Of a stretch of 21,336 nt of DNA, positions 1 to 7,693 are shown one piece after another. Positions within the stretch are counted from its first letter, which is position 1. Every line of letters begins with the position of its first letter. The notes under the pieces were generated by a model that was given only the letters and a program-made list of their open reading frames with translations, searched no databases and had not been told where the DNA came from. Source of the DNA: an uncultured Bacilli bacterium (GTDB taxonomy: Bacteria; Bacillota_I; Bacilli_A; RFN20; CAG-826). The translations under genes were made by a program, and so were the position numbers. The stretch is from assembly GCA_934168325.1 (NCBI GenBank), contig CAKPNG010000026.1, positions 1-21,336 of the forward strand, read 5' to 3'.

Positions 1-52
1 GCAAATATAATTTTTGGAAGTAATACTTAATTGTATTTAATTTTAGGGAGAC

Positions 53-664
53 CTACAACAAAGGGACACAATCTAATTTCCCCCAGCTTTTATACAAAAT
101 AAATCCTAATATAATAGTAATAACATCTATTGTTAATGTAGCCACATCTTGTTTTATATTAAAATATTTTACGCAAGCAACTGAGATAACATCACTTCCA
201 CCTGTAGATCCTTTTCCCATAAAGCATAATGAAGCACCAAATCCACCAATTACACCACCAGCTAATCCAAATAATATTAACTTAGCAGTAGTATCTCCTT
301 CATTGTAATAAGATAATAATCCCCATCTACCAACTAAATTTAATCTTAAAAATATAGTTAAAAAAGTTGAATACGCTATTGTTCCAACTAAAGTCGACAT
401 AGCAAACTTTTTACCAATTAAAAATAAAGCAACAAGCCATAAAATAATATTAATTATCCATAAAACTATATCTGTTGTATTTATTCCAATAAATGGCATT
501 AATAAGTTAGAAATCATCATTGCAATAGATGTCATTCCACCTTTTACAATATCGAAAGGAACAATAAATATTGTATTTGATAAAGCTAATAAGCAGCTAC
601 CAACAATAATTGGTATTATTTCTTTAACTTTTTCAGGAATATTTAAATTCTTTATTTTATTCAT
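53..664 (-). CDS. YitT-family membrane protein, C-terminally shortened
   Basis: Polytopic inner-membrane protein of the YitT (PF02588) type; the family's function is unknown. Seen: about five hydrophobic segments over 203 residues and the family's glycine-rich stretch GKGSTGGSDVIS near residues 150-160. Family members are usually about 280 residues, with a soluble DUF2179 domain after the membrane part. Here the frame ends at TAG right after the last hydrophobic segment (ILGFILYKSWGK). None of the three frames down to the window edge resumes a DUF2179-like sequence. The gene is therefore either a short variant, a 3' truncation, or cut by a rearrangement. The start is the ATG at 664, preceded by AGAGGA. 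It has its own promoter-like site upstream and is separated from the rnf operon by 95 bases. Confidence 0.75.
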   Translation of the reverse strand: MNKIKNLNIPEKVKEIIPIIVGSCLLALSNTIFIVPFDIVKGGMTSIAMMISNLLMPFIGINTTDIVLWIINIILWLVALFLIGKKFAMSTLVGTIAYSTFLTIFLRLNLVGRWGLLSYYNEGDTTAKLILFGLAGGVIGGFGASLCFMGKGSTGGSDVISVACVKYFNIKQDVATLTIDVITIILGFILYKSWGKLDCVPLL

Positions 665-701
665 ATAGCATCCTCTTTTTCATATAAAATATATTTTTAT
701 A

Positions 702-730
702 TTTATATATTAACATTACCTTCAATACAA
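702..730 (-). promoter_or_regulatory. sigma-A-type promoter for the YitT-like gene
   Basis: On the minus strand, TTGTAT (725-730), a 17-base spacer and TATAAA (702-707), about 40 bases upstream of the ATG at 664. This suggests the gene can be transcribed separately from the preceding rnf operon; I see no convincing terminator between them. Confidence 0.5.
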
Positions 731-759
731 TTTAAGAAAATATAAAGTTCATTAAATAT

Positions 760-1263
760 CTATTCTTTTTTAATTATATTTAATTTTAAAATATAGTTTG
801 CAATTATTCCTATAAAAACACCAGTGATTATTGATGTAAAACTCAATATTGGTAAGTAATAAAAAAACGCACTAGTTCCCATATAAACACATCCAACAAT
901 TATTTGCGCTAATGAATGTATAACAGATCCAATTACACTTATTCCAATAATATGTAATTTCTTAAGAAATCTCTTTAATAAAGCCATAATAAATAAAGAA
1001 AATAACGCTCCCATTAAGCTCATCATAAATCCCATTGATAAGAAAGTTCCTCTTAAGAAACTAGCAAGTATTGCCCTAATAATATTTATAAATAAAGTTG
1101 GTAAAAATCCATAAGTATATAAAGAAACTAAAACAATAATATTAGCTATTCCTAGTTTCATACCAACAATAAAGTTAGGTATATAGCTATCAATAACACT
1201 TAATACTATACACAAAGAAGTTAATAAACTTATTGTCGTTATATCTCTAACACTTAATTTCAT
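760..1263 (-). CDS. Gx transporter / heptaprenyl diphosphate synthase component I-like membrane protein (EetB-like)
   Basis: A 167-residue integral membrane protein with about five hydrophobic segments. The N-terminal pattern (ITTISLLTSLCIVLSVID, then GMKLGIANIIVLVSLYTYG) is typical of PF07456, once called heptaprenyl diphosphate synthase component I and now the Gx transporter family. Proteins of this type are related to ECF-transporter S components, and EetB of Gram-positive extracellular electron transfer loci belongs to the same family. It is the last gene of the rnf operon, two bases after the NusG-II-domain gene. That pairing is a known association and supports the call. A role in supporting flavin or quinone redox chemistry outside the membrane is inference; the substrate is unknown. 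Confidence 0.75.
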   Translation of the reverse strand: MKLSVRDITTISLLTSLCIVLSVIDSYIPNFIVGMKLGIANIIVLVSLYTYGFLPTLFINIIRAILASFLRGTFLSMGFMMSLMGALFSLFIMALLKRFLKKLHIIGISVIGSVIHSLAQIIVGCVYMGTSAFFYYLPILSFTSIITGVFIGIIANYILKLNIIKKE

Positions 1264-1265
1264 AC

Positions 1266-1649
1266 TTATCCTAACTCTATATCAACGTCTTTATACCCAT
1301 TAAGTTCTATATAAACTTCATTATAAGCGCAAATTATTGGATTTAAAGATGTAGCTTTCCCATGTTTTATACAATCTTTTTTTGGACAACTACTTTCAAT
1401 AACTTTTATTTCATTTTTCTTAATTGAAAGTGTCATAATTCCATTTTTACCATTTATATTTAAAAATCTTTCTTCCTCTTCTTTATTTAAATCAATCTTA
1501 TGGATTAATTGATTTTCACAATAAACATAAGCAATATTGTCATTTGCTCTACTATAAAATTTTATAAAAAAAGTGCCAAATAGCGAGGTTATTAATAAAA
1601 TAACGACAATTATGATATCGAACTTATATTTTTTAATAAAATCTTTCAT
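1266..1649 (-). CDS. NusG domain II-containing membrane-anchored protein (EetA-like)
   Basis: A 127-residue protein with one N-terminal membrane anchor (about residues 9-31) and an extracytoplasmic NusG-II domain (PF07009). The domain signature is visible as SSCPKKDCIKHGKA followed by NPIICAYNEVYIELNG, i.e. the CPxxxC and C-x-N-x-V elements. Small proteins of this type commonly sit next to ApbE, Rnf genes and Gx-transporter proteins, and EetA of the FLEET extracellular electron transfer system has the same layout. It follows apbE after one base and precedes the Gx-transporter-like gene by two bases, so translation is probably coupled. The biochemical role is not established; the conserved cysteines could be redox active or disulfide-bonded. 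Confidence 0.78.
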   Translation of the reverse strand: MKDFIKKYKFDIIIVVILLITSLFGTFFIKFYSRANDNIAYVYCENQLIHKIDLNKEEEERFLNINGKNGIMTLSIKKNEIKVIESSCPKKDCIKHGKATSLNPIICAYNEVYIELNGYKDVDIELG

Positions 1650-1650
1650 A

Positions 1651-2652
1651 CTAATAATCTACTAAAATTATATCATTAGATGAATAAATTATTTTTTTAT
1701 CTTTAAATAAACTATATTTAAAATTATATTCATCTTTTAATTTATTAATAATATTTTCATCTTTAATAAGCATTAAAGATGTTGAAAGAATATCACTTAA
1801 AATAGGATCTTCATGTATAACAACACTAAAATCATAATTACATTCACTTAATCCAGTTAACGGATTTATTATATGGGAATATTTATTACCATCTACTTCA
1901 ATAAGTTTCTCAAAAATACTTGATATACCAATACTATTATTTTTTGTTTCTATCCCTTTTCTATTTAGATATCTAAGACCTACTAAAAAATTATTATCTA
2001 CTCTATTTGGATTAGTTGTTAAATAAACACTACTACTCCCACCATTTAGTAAATAATACTCAATATTTTCTTCTTTCATAAAATTCTTTAATTCATTTAA
2101 TACATATCCTTTTGCAAAAGCTCCTAAATCAATTAAAGAATCTCCATCTCTTTTAATAGTTTTTTCTTTGTCATTAAATATTAATTTAAAATTATTTAAA
2201 TTATTTAAAGATTTTTCGATGTATGCTTCATCTAAATATACAATTTTATTATCTTTATTATTAATATATTCTTCATATATTTTTTTATATTCAAAAGTAA
2301 ATTCTCCTAAATATGGATTAAAATAATTTTTTAATGATGAATTATAATAGTTATCAGCTAATTTTATAGCTTTATATAATTCATCATCTACTTTAATTTC
2401 TTCTTTAGAATGATTAATAGTATATATATTATTAACTCCACTATAATTATTAAAAGGATCAAATAATTTATTATATTTATCTAATATAGATTCAATTTTA
2501 TAAAATTTAGAATCATCAATATCTTGATACACATTTATATTAAATATAGTTGAAAAGCTAAAATAATTCTTTGAAATAAATGTATTTTTAGAATTACAAC
2601 CAAATAAAAATAATGAAATAAAAAAGAGAATAAAAGATTTTCTTTTATTCAT
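1651..2652 (-). CDS. apbE: FAD:protein FMN transferase (lipoprotein)
   Basis: ApbE covalently attaches FMN from FAD to threonines of extracytoplasmic flavoproteins, here most likely RnfG and RnfD of the same operon. The 333-residue product has a lipoprotein signal with lipobox LFGC (Cys19), so it should be anchored outside the membrane. Family motifs are present: DLGAFAKGY (175-183), GGSSSVYL (204-211), SHIINPLTG (259-267) and the metal/substrate element DILSTSLM (287-294). Length is normal for the family. It lies three bases after the short rnfB, so it is part of the rnf transcript. The start ATG at 2652 gives an intact signal peptide. Confidence 0.93.
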   Translation of the reverse strand: MNKRKSFILFFISLFLFGCNSKNTFISKNYFSFSTIFNINVYQDIDDSKFYKIESILDKYNKLFDPFNNYSGVNNIYTINHSKEEIKVDDELYKAIKLADNYYNSSLKNYFNPYLGEFTFEYKKIYEEYINNKDNKIVYLDEAYIEKSLNNLNNFKLIFNDKEKTIKRDGDSLIDLGAFAKGYVLNELKNFMKEENIEYYLLNGGSSSVYLTTNPNRVDNNFLVGLRYLNRKGIETKNNSIGISSIFEKLIEVDGNKYSHIINPLTGLSECNYDFSVVIHEDPILSDILSTSLMLIKDENIINKLKDEYNFKYSLFKDKKIIYSSNDIILVDY

Positions 2653-2655
2653 CTA

Positions 2656-2949
2656 TTATTTATCTCCTTGAGAATTTTCTTTTAGATAATTCATTATCTT
2701 TTCTTTATTTTCTTTTTTACTAGGTTTACATTTATCAGGAGTTGCTTCCTTTTTATTAACTAAAGCTTCTGCCATACCACTACATCCAGGATACCCACAT
2801 GCTCCACAATTATATCCTGGTAACATCTTTGTAATTTCTTCTACTCTAGTATTTTCTTTTACATATAAAATTTTACTAAATATTGTCACCAATATTCCTA
2901 AAAGTAATGATAATCCTGCTAATATAAGTAAAGCATACAATATATACAT
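2656..2949 (-). CDS. rnfB: Electron transport complex subunit RnfB, minimal form lacking ferredoxin domains
   Basis: Only 97 residues: an N-terminal membrane helix (about 3-29) and one Fe4S domain (PF04060) with LPGYNCGACGYPGCSGMAEA. Cys48, Cys51, Cys56 and Cys74 give the CxxCxxxxC-x17-C pattern of RnfB. Ordinary RnfB is well over 200 residues and carries two or more 4Fe-4S ferredoxin domains after this point; here a Lys/Glu-rich tail ends the protein. Truncation by a recent frameshift is unlikely, because apbE begins three bases later and no remnant ferredoxin sequence fits between. The gene overlaps the stop of the upstream 68-aa gene (TAATG). The membrane-proximal cluster should face RnfA/RnfE/RnfG electron carriers; how it receives electrons from ferredoxin without its own ferredoxin domains is open. 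Confidence 0.88.
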   Translation of the reverse strand: MYILYALLILAGLSLLLGILVTIFSKILYVKENTRVEEITKMLPGYNCGACGYPGCSGMAEALVNKKEATPDKCKPSKKENKEKIMNYLKENSQGDK

Positions 2950-3155
2950 TATTTATCCTCCTTTTCATTTTTATCTTTAATACCATTCAAATCACATTCA
3001 TAATTCTTACAAGATGAACAATTTTCTTTATTAATTAATATATCTTCACATCCTTTAGGAATTAGAGTTTTTTTATTTAAATAATATGTAATAAAGAAAA
3101 TTGCAACTAATACTATAATTAATACAATAGCTATTGTTAAATAAACCCATTTCAT
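2949..3155 (-). CDS. Small membrane-anchored Cys protein with RnfB-like CxxCxxxxC motif
   Basis: A 68-residue protein with one N-terminal helix (about 3-26) followed by a short soluble part holding Cys36, Cys46, Cys49 and Cys54. The last three form CSSCKNYEC, the same CxxCxxxxC spacing as CGACGYPGC of the RnfB encoded next to it. Layout (helix, short linker, Cys motif, charged tail) matches that minimal RnfB. I infer a diverged partner or duplicate that may hold an Fe-S cluster. I do not recognise a named family. It sits between rnfA (2-base gap) and rnfB (1-base overlap), so it is made with the complex. An alternative is a FeoB-associated-type Cys protein, which fits the Rnf context less well. 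Confidence 0.7.
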   Translation of the reverse strand: MKWVYLTIAIVLIIVLVAIFFITYYLNKKTLIPKGCEDILINKENCSSCKNYECDLNGIKDKNEKEDK

Positions 3156-3157
3156 AA

Positions 3158-3742
3158 TTAATTAACAAAATTAAAGACTAACCCAACAAAAGCTAAAGCC
3201 ATAATTGCTGCAGTAATTAAAGCAATTGGCAGTCCTTTAAAAGCCTTAGGAACATTTGAATTATCAAGTCGAACTCTAATACAACTAAAAACAAATATAA
3301 CAAGCATGAATCCAAATGATGTACCTAATGCATTACTAATAGAATTTAAAAATGTTAAAGAATTATTTAATTGAACTGTACCTAAAACTGCACAATTAGT
3401 TGTAATTAAAGGTAAATAAATACCTAAAGATTTATATAAAGATGGTGAGAATTTCTTAATAAATAAACCACATATTTGAACTAAAGAAGCTATAACTAAT
3501 ATAAATACAATTGTGTCCATAAAAGGAATACCAGCTGGTACTAAAATATATTGATAAATAGGCCAGCAAATAACTGTAGATAAAGTTATAACGAATAAAA
3601 CTGCAAAACCCATTCCGATTGAAGATTCCGGCTTTTTACTAACGCCTAAAAAAGGACATATACCTAAAAATTTAGATAAAATAGTATTTTGAACAAGCAT
3701 AGCATTAATAATGCCTAAAAGAAATGCAACAAGGTATTCCAT
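3158..3742 (-). CDS. rnfA: Electron transport complex subunit RnfA
   Basis: Integral membrane subunit of the Rnf ferredoxin:NAD+ oxidoreductase. At 194 residues it has the usual length for RnfA. Six hydrophobic segments are visible, with the family patterns NAMLVQNTILSKFLGICPFLGVSKK near the N-terminus and LPLITTNCAVLGTVQL mid-protein. In solved Rnf/NQR structures RnfA and RnfE are an inverted pair whose conserved cysteines hold a membrane [2Fe-2S] cluster; the Cys residues in GICPF and TNCAV match those positions. The gene overlaps the start of rnfE's stop region by one base (rnfE ends where this begins) and belongs to the rnf transcript. Confidence 0.95.
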   Translation of the reverse strand: MEYLVAFLLGIINAMLVQNTILSKFLGICPFLGVSKKPESSIGMGFAVLFVITLSTVICWPIYQYILVPAGIPFMDTIVFILVIASLVQICGLFIKKFSPSLYKSLGIYLPLITTNCAVLGTVQLNNSLTFLNSISNALGTSFGFMLVIFVFSCIRVRLDNSNVPKAFKGLPIALITAAIMALAFVGLVFNFVN

Positions 3743-4491
3743 TATTTATTAGCTCCTTCCATTTCTTTAAGTTTAGCTTCTTCCTCTTTTTTCTTTTTCT
3801 TTAATAAAAGTTGAGTAGCTTTCTCATTTTCTTCTTTACGATTCTTTTTAAATGCTAAAATCGCTAAAATTATGGCAAATACAATAAATGCTCCGGCTGG
3901 TTGAGTAAATAAACCTATTGAATAATCATAAATTGTAACTCCAGCACTATTAACATAAGCTAATAAAGGAATAGAAAAACGAGGAATAAAGGTAAAAATA
4001 TCACCAAAAGTTATCATTCCTGTTCCTAATGTTTCTCTAATTAATCCCATTAACATAATTGATAAAGAATAACCAATACCCATTCCTAAAGCATCAATTA
4101 AAGAATCTAAAGGTTTATTTTTACTAGCATAAGCTTCTGCTCTACCTAAAACAATACAATTAACAACAATTAAAGAGATGTAAACTCCTAAAGTATCATA
4201 AAGTTCAGGTAAATAAGCATTTGTAAGCATTCCAACTATAGTAACAAAAGTTGCAATAACGACAATATAAGCAGGGGTTTTAACTTCTTCAGGTATAATT
4301 TTTCTTAATAAAGAGATTAATAAATTAGAACAAATTAAAACTATTGTAAATAAAATACCCATTCCTATTGCTGATTCTAAACTTCTTGTAGTAGCTAAAG
4401 CAGGGCAAGTTCCTAAAATAGAAACAAATAAAGGATTTTCAGAAATAATTCCTTTTAAGAAATTCTCTTTATGTGAAGTTTTATTTTCCAT
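3742..4491 (-). CDS. rnfE: Electron transport complex subunit RnfE
   Basis: Integral membrane Rnf subunit paired with RnfA. Signature elements are NFLKGIISENPLFVSILGTCPALATT at the N-terminus and YISLIVVNCIVLGRAEAYASKN mid-protein; the Cys residues in these two elements match those that carry the intramembrane Fe-S cluster with RnfA. There are six hydrophobic segments, then a tail from about residue 214 made largely of Lys and Glu. That tail makes the protein (249 residues) longer than most RnfE. It overlaps rnfG upstream by 11 bases, which suggests coupled translation. Confidence 0.95.
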   Translation of the reverse strand: MENKTSHKENFLKGIISENPLFVSILGTCPALATTRSLESAIGMGILFTIVLICSNLLISLLRKIIPEEVKTPAYIVVIATFVTIVGMLTNAYLPELYDTLGVYISLIVVNCIVLGRAEAYASKNKPLDSLIDALGMGIGYSLSIMLMGLIRETLGTGMITFGDIFTFIPRFSIPLLAYVNSAGVTIYDYSIGLFTQPAGAFIVFAIILAILAFKKNRKEENEKATQLLLKKKKKEEEAKLKEMEGANK

Positions 4492-5065
4492 TATTTAAAA
4501 CCTCCTTAACATAATTAGAAGCACTTTCAGCCATCTCTTTTATAACAGTAGCTCCATAAGTTGCTCCACAAGTAACATCAGTTAATAATCTATTTCCGGC
4601 ATTATATTGATCCACATAATCTTTTTGAACCGTTGTAGCATATGATTCACTATTTTTAATAATAGAAATTCTTCCAAATGAATAATCATTATTAATAACT
4701 ACAAGCATTGTAATTGTTCCATAATTATTTTTATCAGAACCTTCGGTTTTAAAAACATAACCATATTTATTATCAATATCATCTATTTCATCGCTAGATT
4801 TAGGATTCCAGTAACATAATAATTTTTGATATTTAGAATCTAAATTCTTTAATTCAGTTTTATCACCAATAACTAAATCATTAGGAACAATTCCATCTTT
4901 ATCAATAAAAACTTCCTTAAGAGCTTTTTCTTCTCTTTCTTTTTCATGTTTACTAATTGCACCACTAGTAAGCATATTAGTAGCAGCAATTAATAAAGCA
5001 CTTATTGATCCAATAGCACATAAAATTCCACCTACTTTTAAGCAGTGTAAAATATCTTTTTTCAT
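4481..5065 (-). CDS. rnfG: Electron transport complex subunit RnfG (flavinylated)
   Basis: Single-pass extracytoplasmic FMN-binding subunit of Rnf. An N-terminal helix (about 11-33) is followed by an FMN_bind-type domain. The covalent FMN site is best assigned to Thr169 in DVTCGAT (163-169). The usual ApbE target is D-x-x-[S/T]-G-A-[T/S], so the Ser/Thr three residues before the acceptor is Cys166 here; a second GAT follows at once (YGAT, 170-173). Length 194 is typical. It overlaps rnfE by 11 bases and begins at the position where rnfD ends, so it is translated within the rnf operon. Confidence 0.92.
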   Translation of the reverse strand: MKKDILHCLKVGGILCAIGSISALLIAATNMLTSGAISKHEKEREEKALKEVFIDKDGIVPNDLVIGDKTELKNLDSKYQKLLCYWNPKSSDEIDDIDNKYGYVFKTEGSDKNNYGTITMLVVINNDYSFGRISIIKNSESYATTVQKDYVDQYNAGNRLLTDVTCGATYGATVIKEMAESASNYVKEVLNNGK

Positions 5066-6189
5066 TATTTAACTACACCTCCAAAAAGTAAACTAATTAT
5101 CATAATAATAGTTGGTATTATAAAAATTAAAGCCATAGCAATTATATTTTTATAAGTATATTTAGTATTGCTCCATTTTGGAAAATCAAGTACAGGAGCA
5201 AACATATTTGCAATAAGTAAAGAGATAGCAACGCCTTCAGGAAGAGCTCCAAATAGTCTTATAAGTACTGTTAAGGAGCCACCAATCATTCCATGTATTA
5301 TTCTACTAGGTCTAGTTAAAGGCGATGTTACTGGATCAGTAAACATAAAGACACCCCCGAAAATGACACCGCCGCTAAGTAATTCAAATAGTGTAAAATT
5401 CATAACATTAACTCGTGGAAGAATTGAATTTATACATAAACCTGCAATAATCATCATTAGTAAAAACGAGCCAAAATATGAAAAAAGTATTCTAAAGTCC
5501 ACTGTTTTTCTAAAAATTAAATAAATTAAACCAATTAAAATAGTAACAGTATAAACTTCTCCAAGAGTACCAGGCATCTTACCTAAAAACATATCTAAGA
5601 AATTAACATTATTAATAGATTCGTATCCAAGACTTGAAATATTTCCAAGTAAAGTTCCACCCATTGATGTATTTGGTATACTATTAAACCAAGAAGGTAA
5701 GGCTAAATATTTTCCATAATTTGATCCAAACGATAATTTAGCAGCAACCATACCAACAGCAGCAGGATTAAATATATTATTACCTAATCCACCAAAAACT
5801 AATTTACCTAAAATTATTCCAATTAAAGCTCCAACTATTACACTATAAATAGGTGCTCCACTAGGAGTAATTAATGTATAAATCATGGCTGTAACAAGAG
5901 GCGATATTAAATTAACTAATTGATAATGTCCTTTATAAGCGTATTCAAATTTTTCTTTAAAAGTATGCTTTTCTCCATCTTTTGGCTTCATATGTGTTAA
6001 ACCTATAAAAATAAATTCAGCTAAACACATAATTACTGCAATTATAAAGAAATTAATAAGAGTATTAAATGGAAAAATTACAGCACTAAAAATAAAAGTA
6101 GGTAATAATGCAATTATTACATCAAGCATCATTTGCCACGCACTATCTTTTCTTCTAATATGAGGAGATGATTCTTTTATAAATTTCAT
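5065..6189 (-). CDS. rnfD: Electron transport complex subunit RnfD
   Basis: Polytopic subunit of Rnf, homologous to NqrB. The N-terminal SSPHIRRKDSAWQMMLDVIIALLP is diagnostic, followed by GKLVFGGLGNNIFNPAA and MFTDPVTSPLTRPSRIIHGMIGG near residue 280-300. RnfD normally carries a second covalent FMN on a threonine in an SGAT-like motif; the candidate here is Thr179 in TSMGGT (174-179), which departs from the canonical form. At 374 residues it is somewhat longer than many RnfD. It starts with an ATGA overlap with the stop of rnfC, showing both coupling and that TGA is a stop in this organism. Confidence 0.95.
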   Translation of the reverse strand: MKFIKESSPHIRRKDSAWQMMLDVIIALLPTFIFSAVIFPFNTLINFFIIAVIMCLAEFIFIGLTHMKPKDGEKHTFKEKFEYAYKGHYQLVNLISPLVTAMIYTLITPSGAPIYSVIVGALIGIILGKLVFGGLGNNIFNPAAVGMVAAKLSFGSNYGKYLALPSWFNSIPNTSMGGTLLGNISSLGYESINNVNFLDMFLGKMPGTLGEVYTVTILIGLIYLIFRKTVDFRILFSYFGSFLLMMIIAGLCINSILPRVNVMNFTLFELLSGGVIFGGVFMFTDPVTSPLTRPSRIIHGMIGGSLTVLIRLFGALPEGVAISLLIANMFAPVLDFPKWSNTKYTYKNIIAMALIFIIPTIIMIISLLFGGVVK

Positions 6190-7481
6190 AATTTTGCTAT
6201 CACCTTTCCTTTTCTAACCCGATCAGTAACATTAATACGAGATGTACAAGAATATGTACATAATCCACATTCAATACACTTTAAAGGATTTAAAGTTTTT
6301 ACTAATTGTCTATCTTTTGCTTTCATTGCGTTCATAATTTCGACAGGTTTTAACCCTACAGGACAACTTAAAACGCAACTTCCACAACGAACACATGGTT
6401 CTTCTATATAATCTTTTTTATTTAAAACAATAATTGAAGTAACAGTCTTTGTAATTATTACATCATCACTTGGGACACTAGCTCCCATCATAGGTCCACC
6501 CATAATGAAAACTTTATCAATATTTTCATCTTTATAACCACCACATAATGGAATTAAATCACTTAAGGGAGTACCAACAACAACTCTAAAGTTCTTAGGA
6601 TATTTAATACCATCACCTGTTATAGTAATATTTCTTTTTACAACTGGCATATTATGTCTTAAAGCTTTATAAATGCCAACGATAGTTGAAACATTAAAAT
6701 TCATTATTCCATATTCACTAGGAAGATGACCACTAGGTATTTCAATTCCCAAAGCTTCTTTAATCATCGCAATTTCCCAGCCTTGTGGATAATAATTTTT
6801 AACGCACTTAACTTCAATGTTTTCATATCCTTTTAATAATTCATGATAAACAAGTTTGATATCTTTATATTTAGATTTAATACAAATATAAGCTTTTTTA
6901 ATATCAAAAATTTCCATTAAATATCTAATTCCATTGATAATTCTATTAGGAAATTCAAGCATTAAACGATGATCTGCAGTAATATAAGGCTCACATTCAA
7001 TACCATTAACTAATAATGTGTCGATTTCTTTATCAATTGGTAACTTTATATAACTTGGAAATGAAGAGCCACCTAATCCAACATTAGCAGTATCTTTAAT
7101 AATTTCTATTGCTTCTTTTCTACTAAGATTTGCTATTTGAGTTTCAGTTCTTTCAAAAACAGAATCATCGCTAGTATTTTTTAAATCATTTTTAATTTTG
7201 ATAAATTCAACTTCTTTTCCACTACGATGATAATGCTTTTCTAATCCTACAAATGTGCCAGAGACTGTACTATGAATTGGTTGATCAAAAAAAGGTCCAT
7301 GACGCATACCTATTTTTTGAAAACACTTAACATAATCCCCTTCCTTAATAAAAAGTTCATATTTAGAGCAACGAGCATTTACTGTCGCAATAAAAACATA
7401 CTCTGGATGAGTATATCTAACTGTTGGAATAGAACCCATAAGTTCTTTACTTTTACCAACTGTGGTAACTTTTTTAATCAT
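6186..7481 (-). CDS. rnfC: Electron transport complex subunit RnfC
   Basis: Peripheral cytoplasmic subunit that carries FMN and two [4Fe-4S] clusters and interacts with NAD(H). Seen: the nucleotide/flavin loop NVGLGGSSFPSYIKL (about 133-147), GIECEPYITADHRLM (160-174), GGPMMG (328-333), and two ferredoxin motifs, CVRCGSCVLSCP (Cys363, 366, 369, 373) and CIECGLCTYSC (Cys402, 405, 408, 412). Length 431 fits the family. It is the first gene of the rnf operon. No clear Shine-Dalgarno sequence precedes the ATG at 7481, and no better in-frame start exists upstream, so translation may depend on the AT-rich leader. Confidence 0.95.
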   Translation of the reverse strand: MIKKVTTVGKSKELMGSIPTVRYTHPEYVFIATVNARCSKYELFIKEGDYVKCFQKIGMRHGPFFDQPIHSTVSGTFVGLEKHYHRSGKEVEFIKIKNDLKNTSDDSVFERTETQIANLSRKEAIEIIKDTANVGLGGSSFPSYIKLPIDKEIDTLLVNGIECEPYITADHRLMLEFPNRIINGIRYLMEIFDIKKAYICIKSKYKDIKLVYHELLKGYENIEVKCVKNYYPQGWEIAMIKEALGIEIPSGHLPSEYGIMNFNVSTIVGIYKALRHNMPVVKRNITITGDGIKYPKNFRVVVGTPLSDLIPLCGGYKDENIDKVFIMGGPMMGASVPSDDVIITKTVTSIIVLNKKDYIEEPCVRCGSCVLSCPVGLKPVEIMNAMKAKDRQLVKTLNPLKCIECGLCTYSCTSRINVTDRVRKGKVIAKL

Positions 7482-7678
7482 ATTAATATTATCTAATTTT
7501 AATGTGGAACTTTCAAGGTAATAAACGTAAAAAAAGTTCGATTTTATGCATGCTTTTTTACTATTTTAATTAGTAAAATTTATTAATATTTTTTTATAAA
7601 AATATCTTTCTTATAATAAAAAAATAACTTTAAAATATCTTTATGTTTTGCAAAATGTCCATCTTATTCAAAAAAAGT

Positions 7679-7693
7679 CTGCAAAACTCAATT
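7679..7693 (+). repeat. 15-bp direct repeat, copy 1
   Basis: CTGCAAAACTCAATT occurs here and again at 12630-12644 in the same orientation. In both places A-rich sequence precedes it and T-rich sequence follows. The two copies lie just outside the hypA-oxidoreductase-tetR-membrane protein block. Chance matches of this length are possible in AT-rich DNA, although this one contains five G/C bases. Confidence 0.45.

Noticed and set aside
5168..5524. A 118-residue plus-strand open frame
   Set aside because: It is antisense to rnfD, whose protein is clearly conserved, and has no ribosome site.
6186..6189. Possible use of TGA as tryptophan (Mycoplasma code), given the AT-rich Bacilli-like content
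   Set aside because: rnfC ends at a TGA that overlaps the rnfD start as ATGA, at the normal end of RnfC, and tryptophans are TGG. The standard bacterial code fits.
7529..7541. AAAAAAGTTCGA shared with 13331-13342 as ends of a mobile element
   Set aside because: Only 12 bases match, mostly A, and at 13331 the sequence is explained by the tRNA-Glu terminator. No transposase remnant is nearby.
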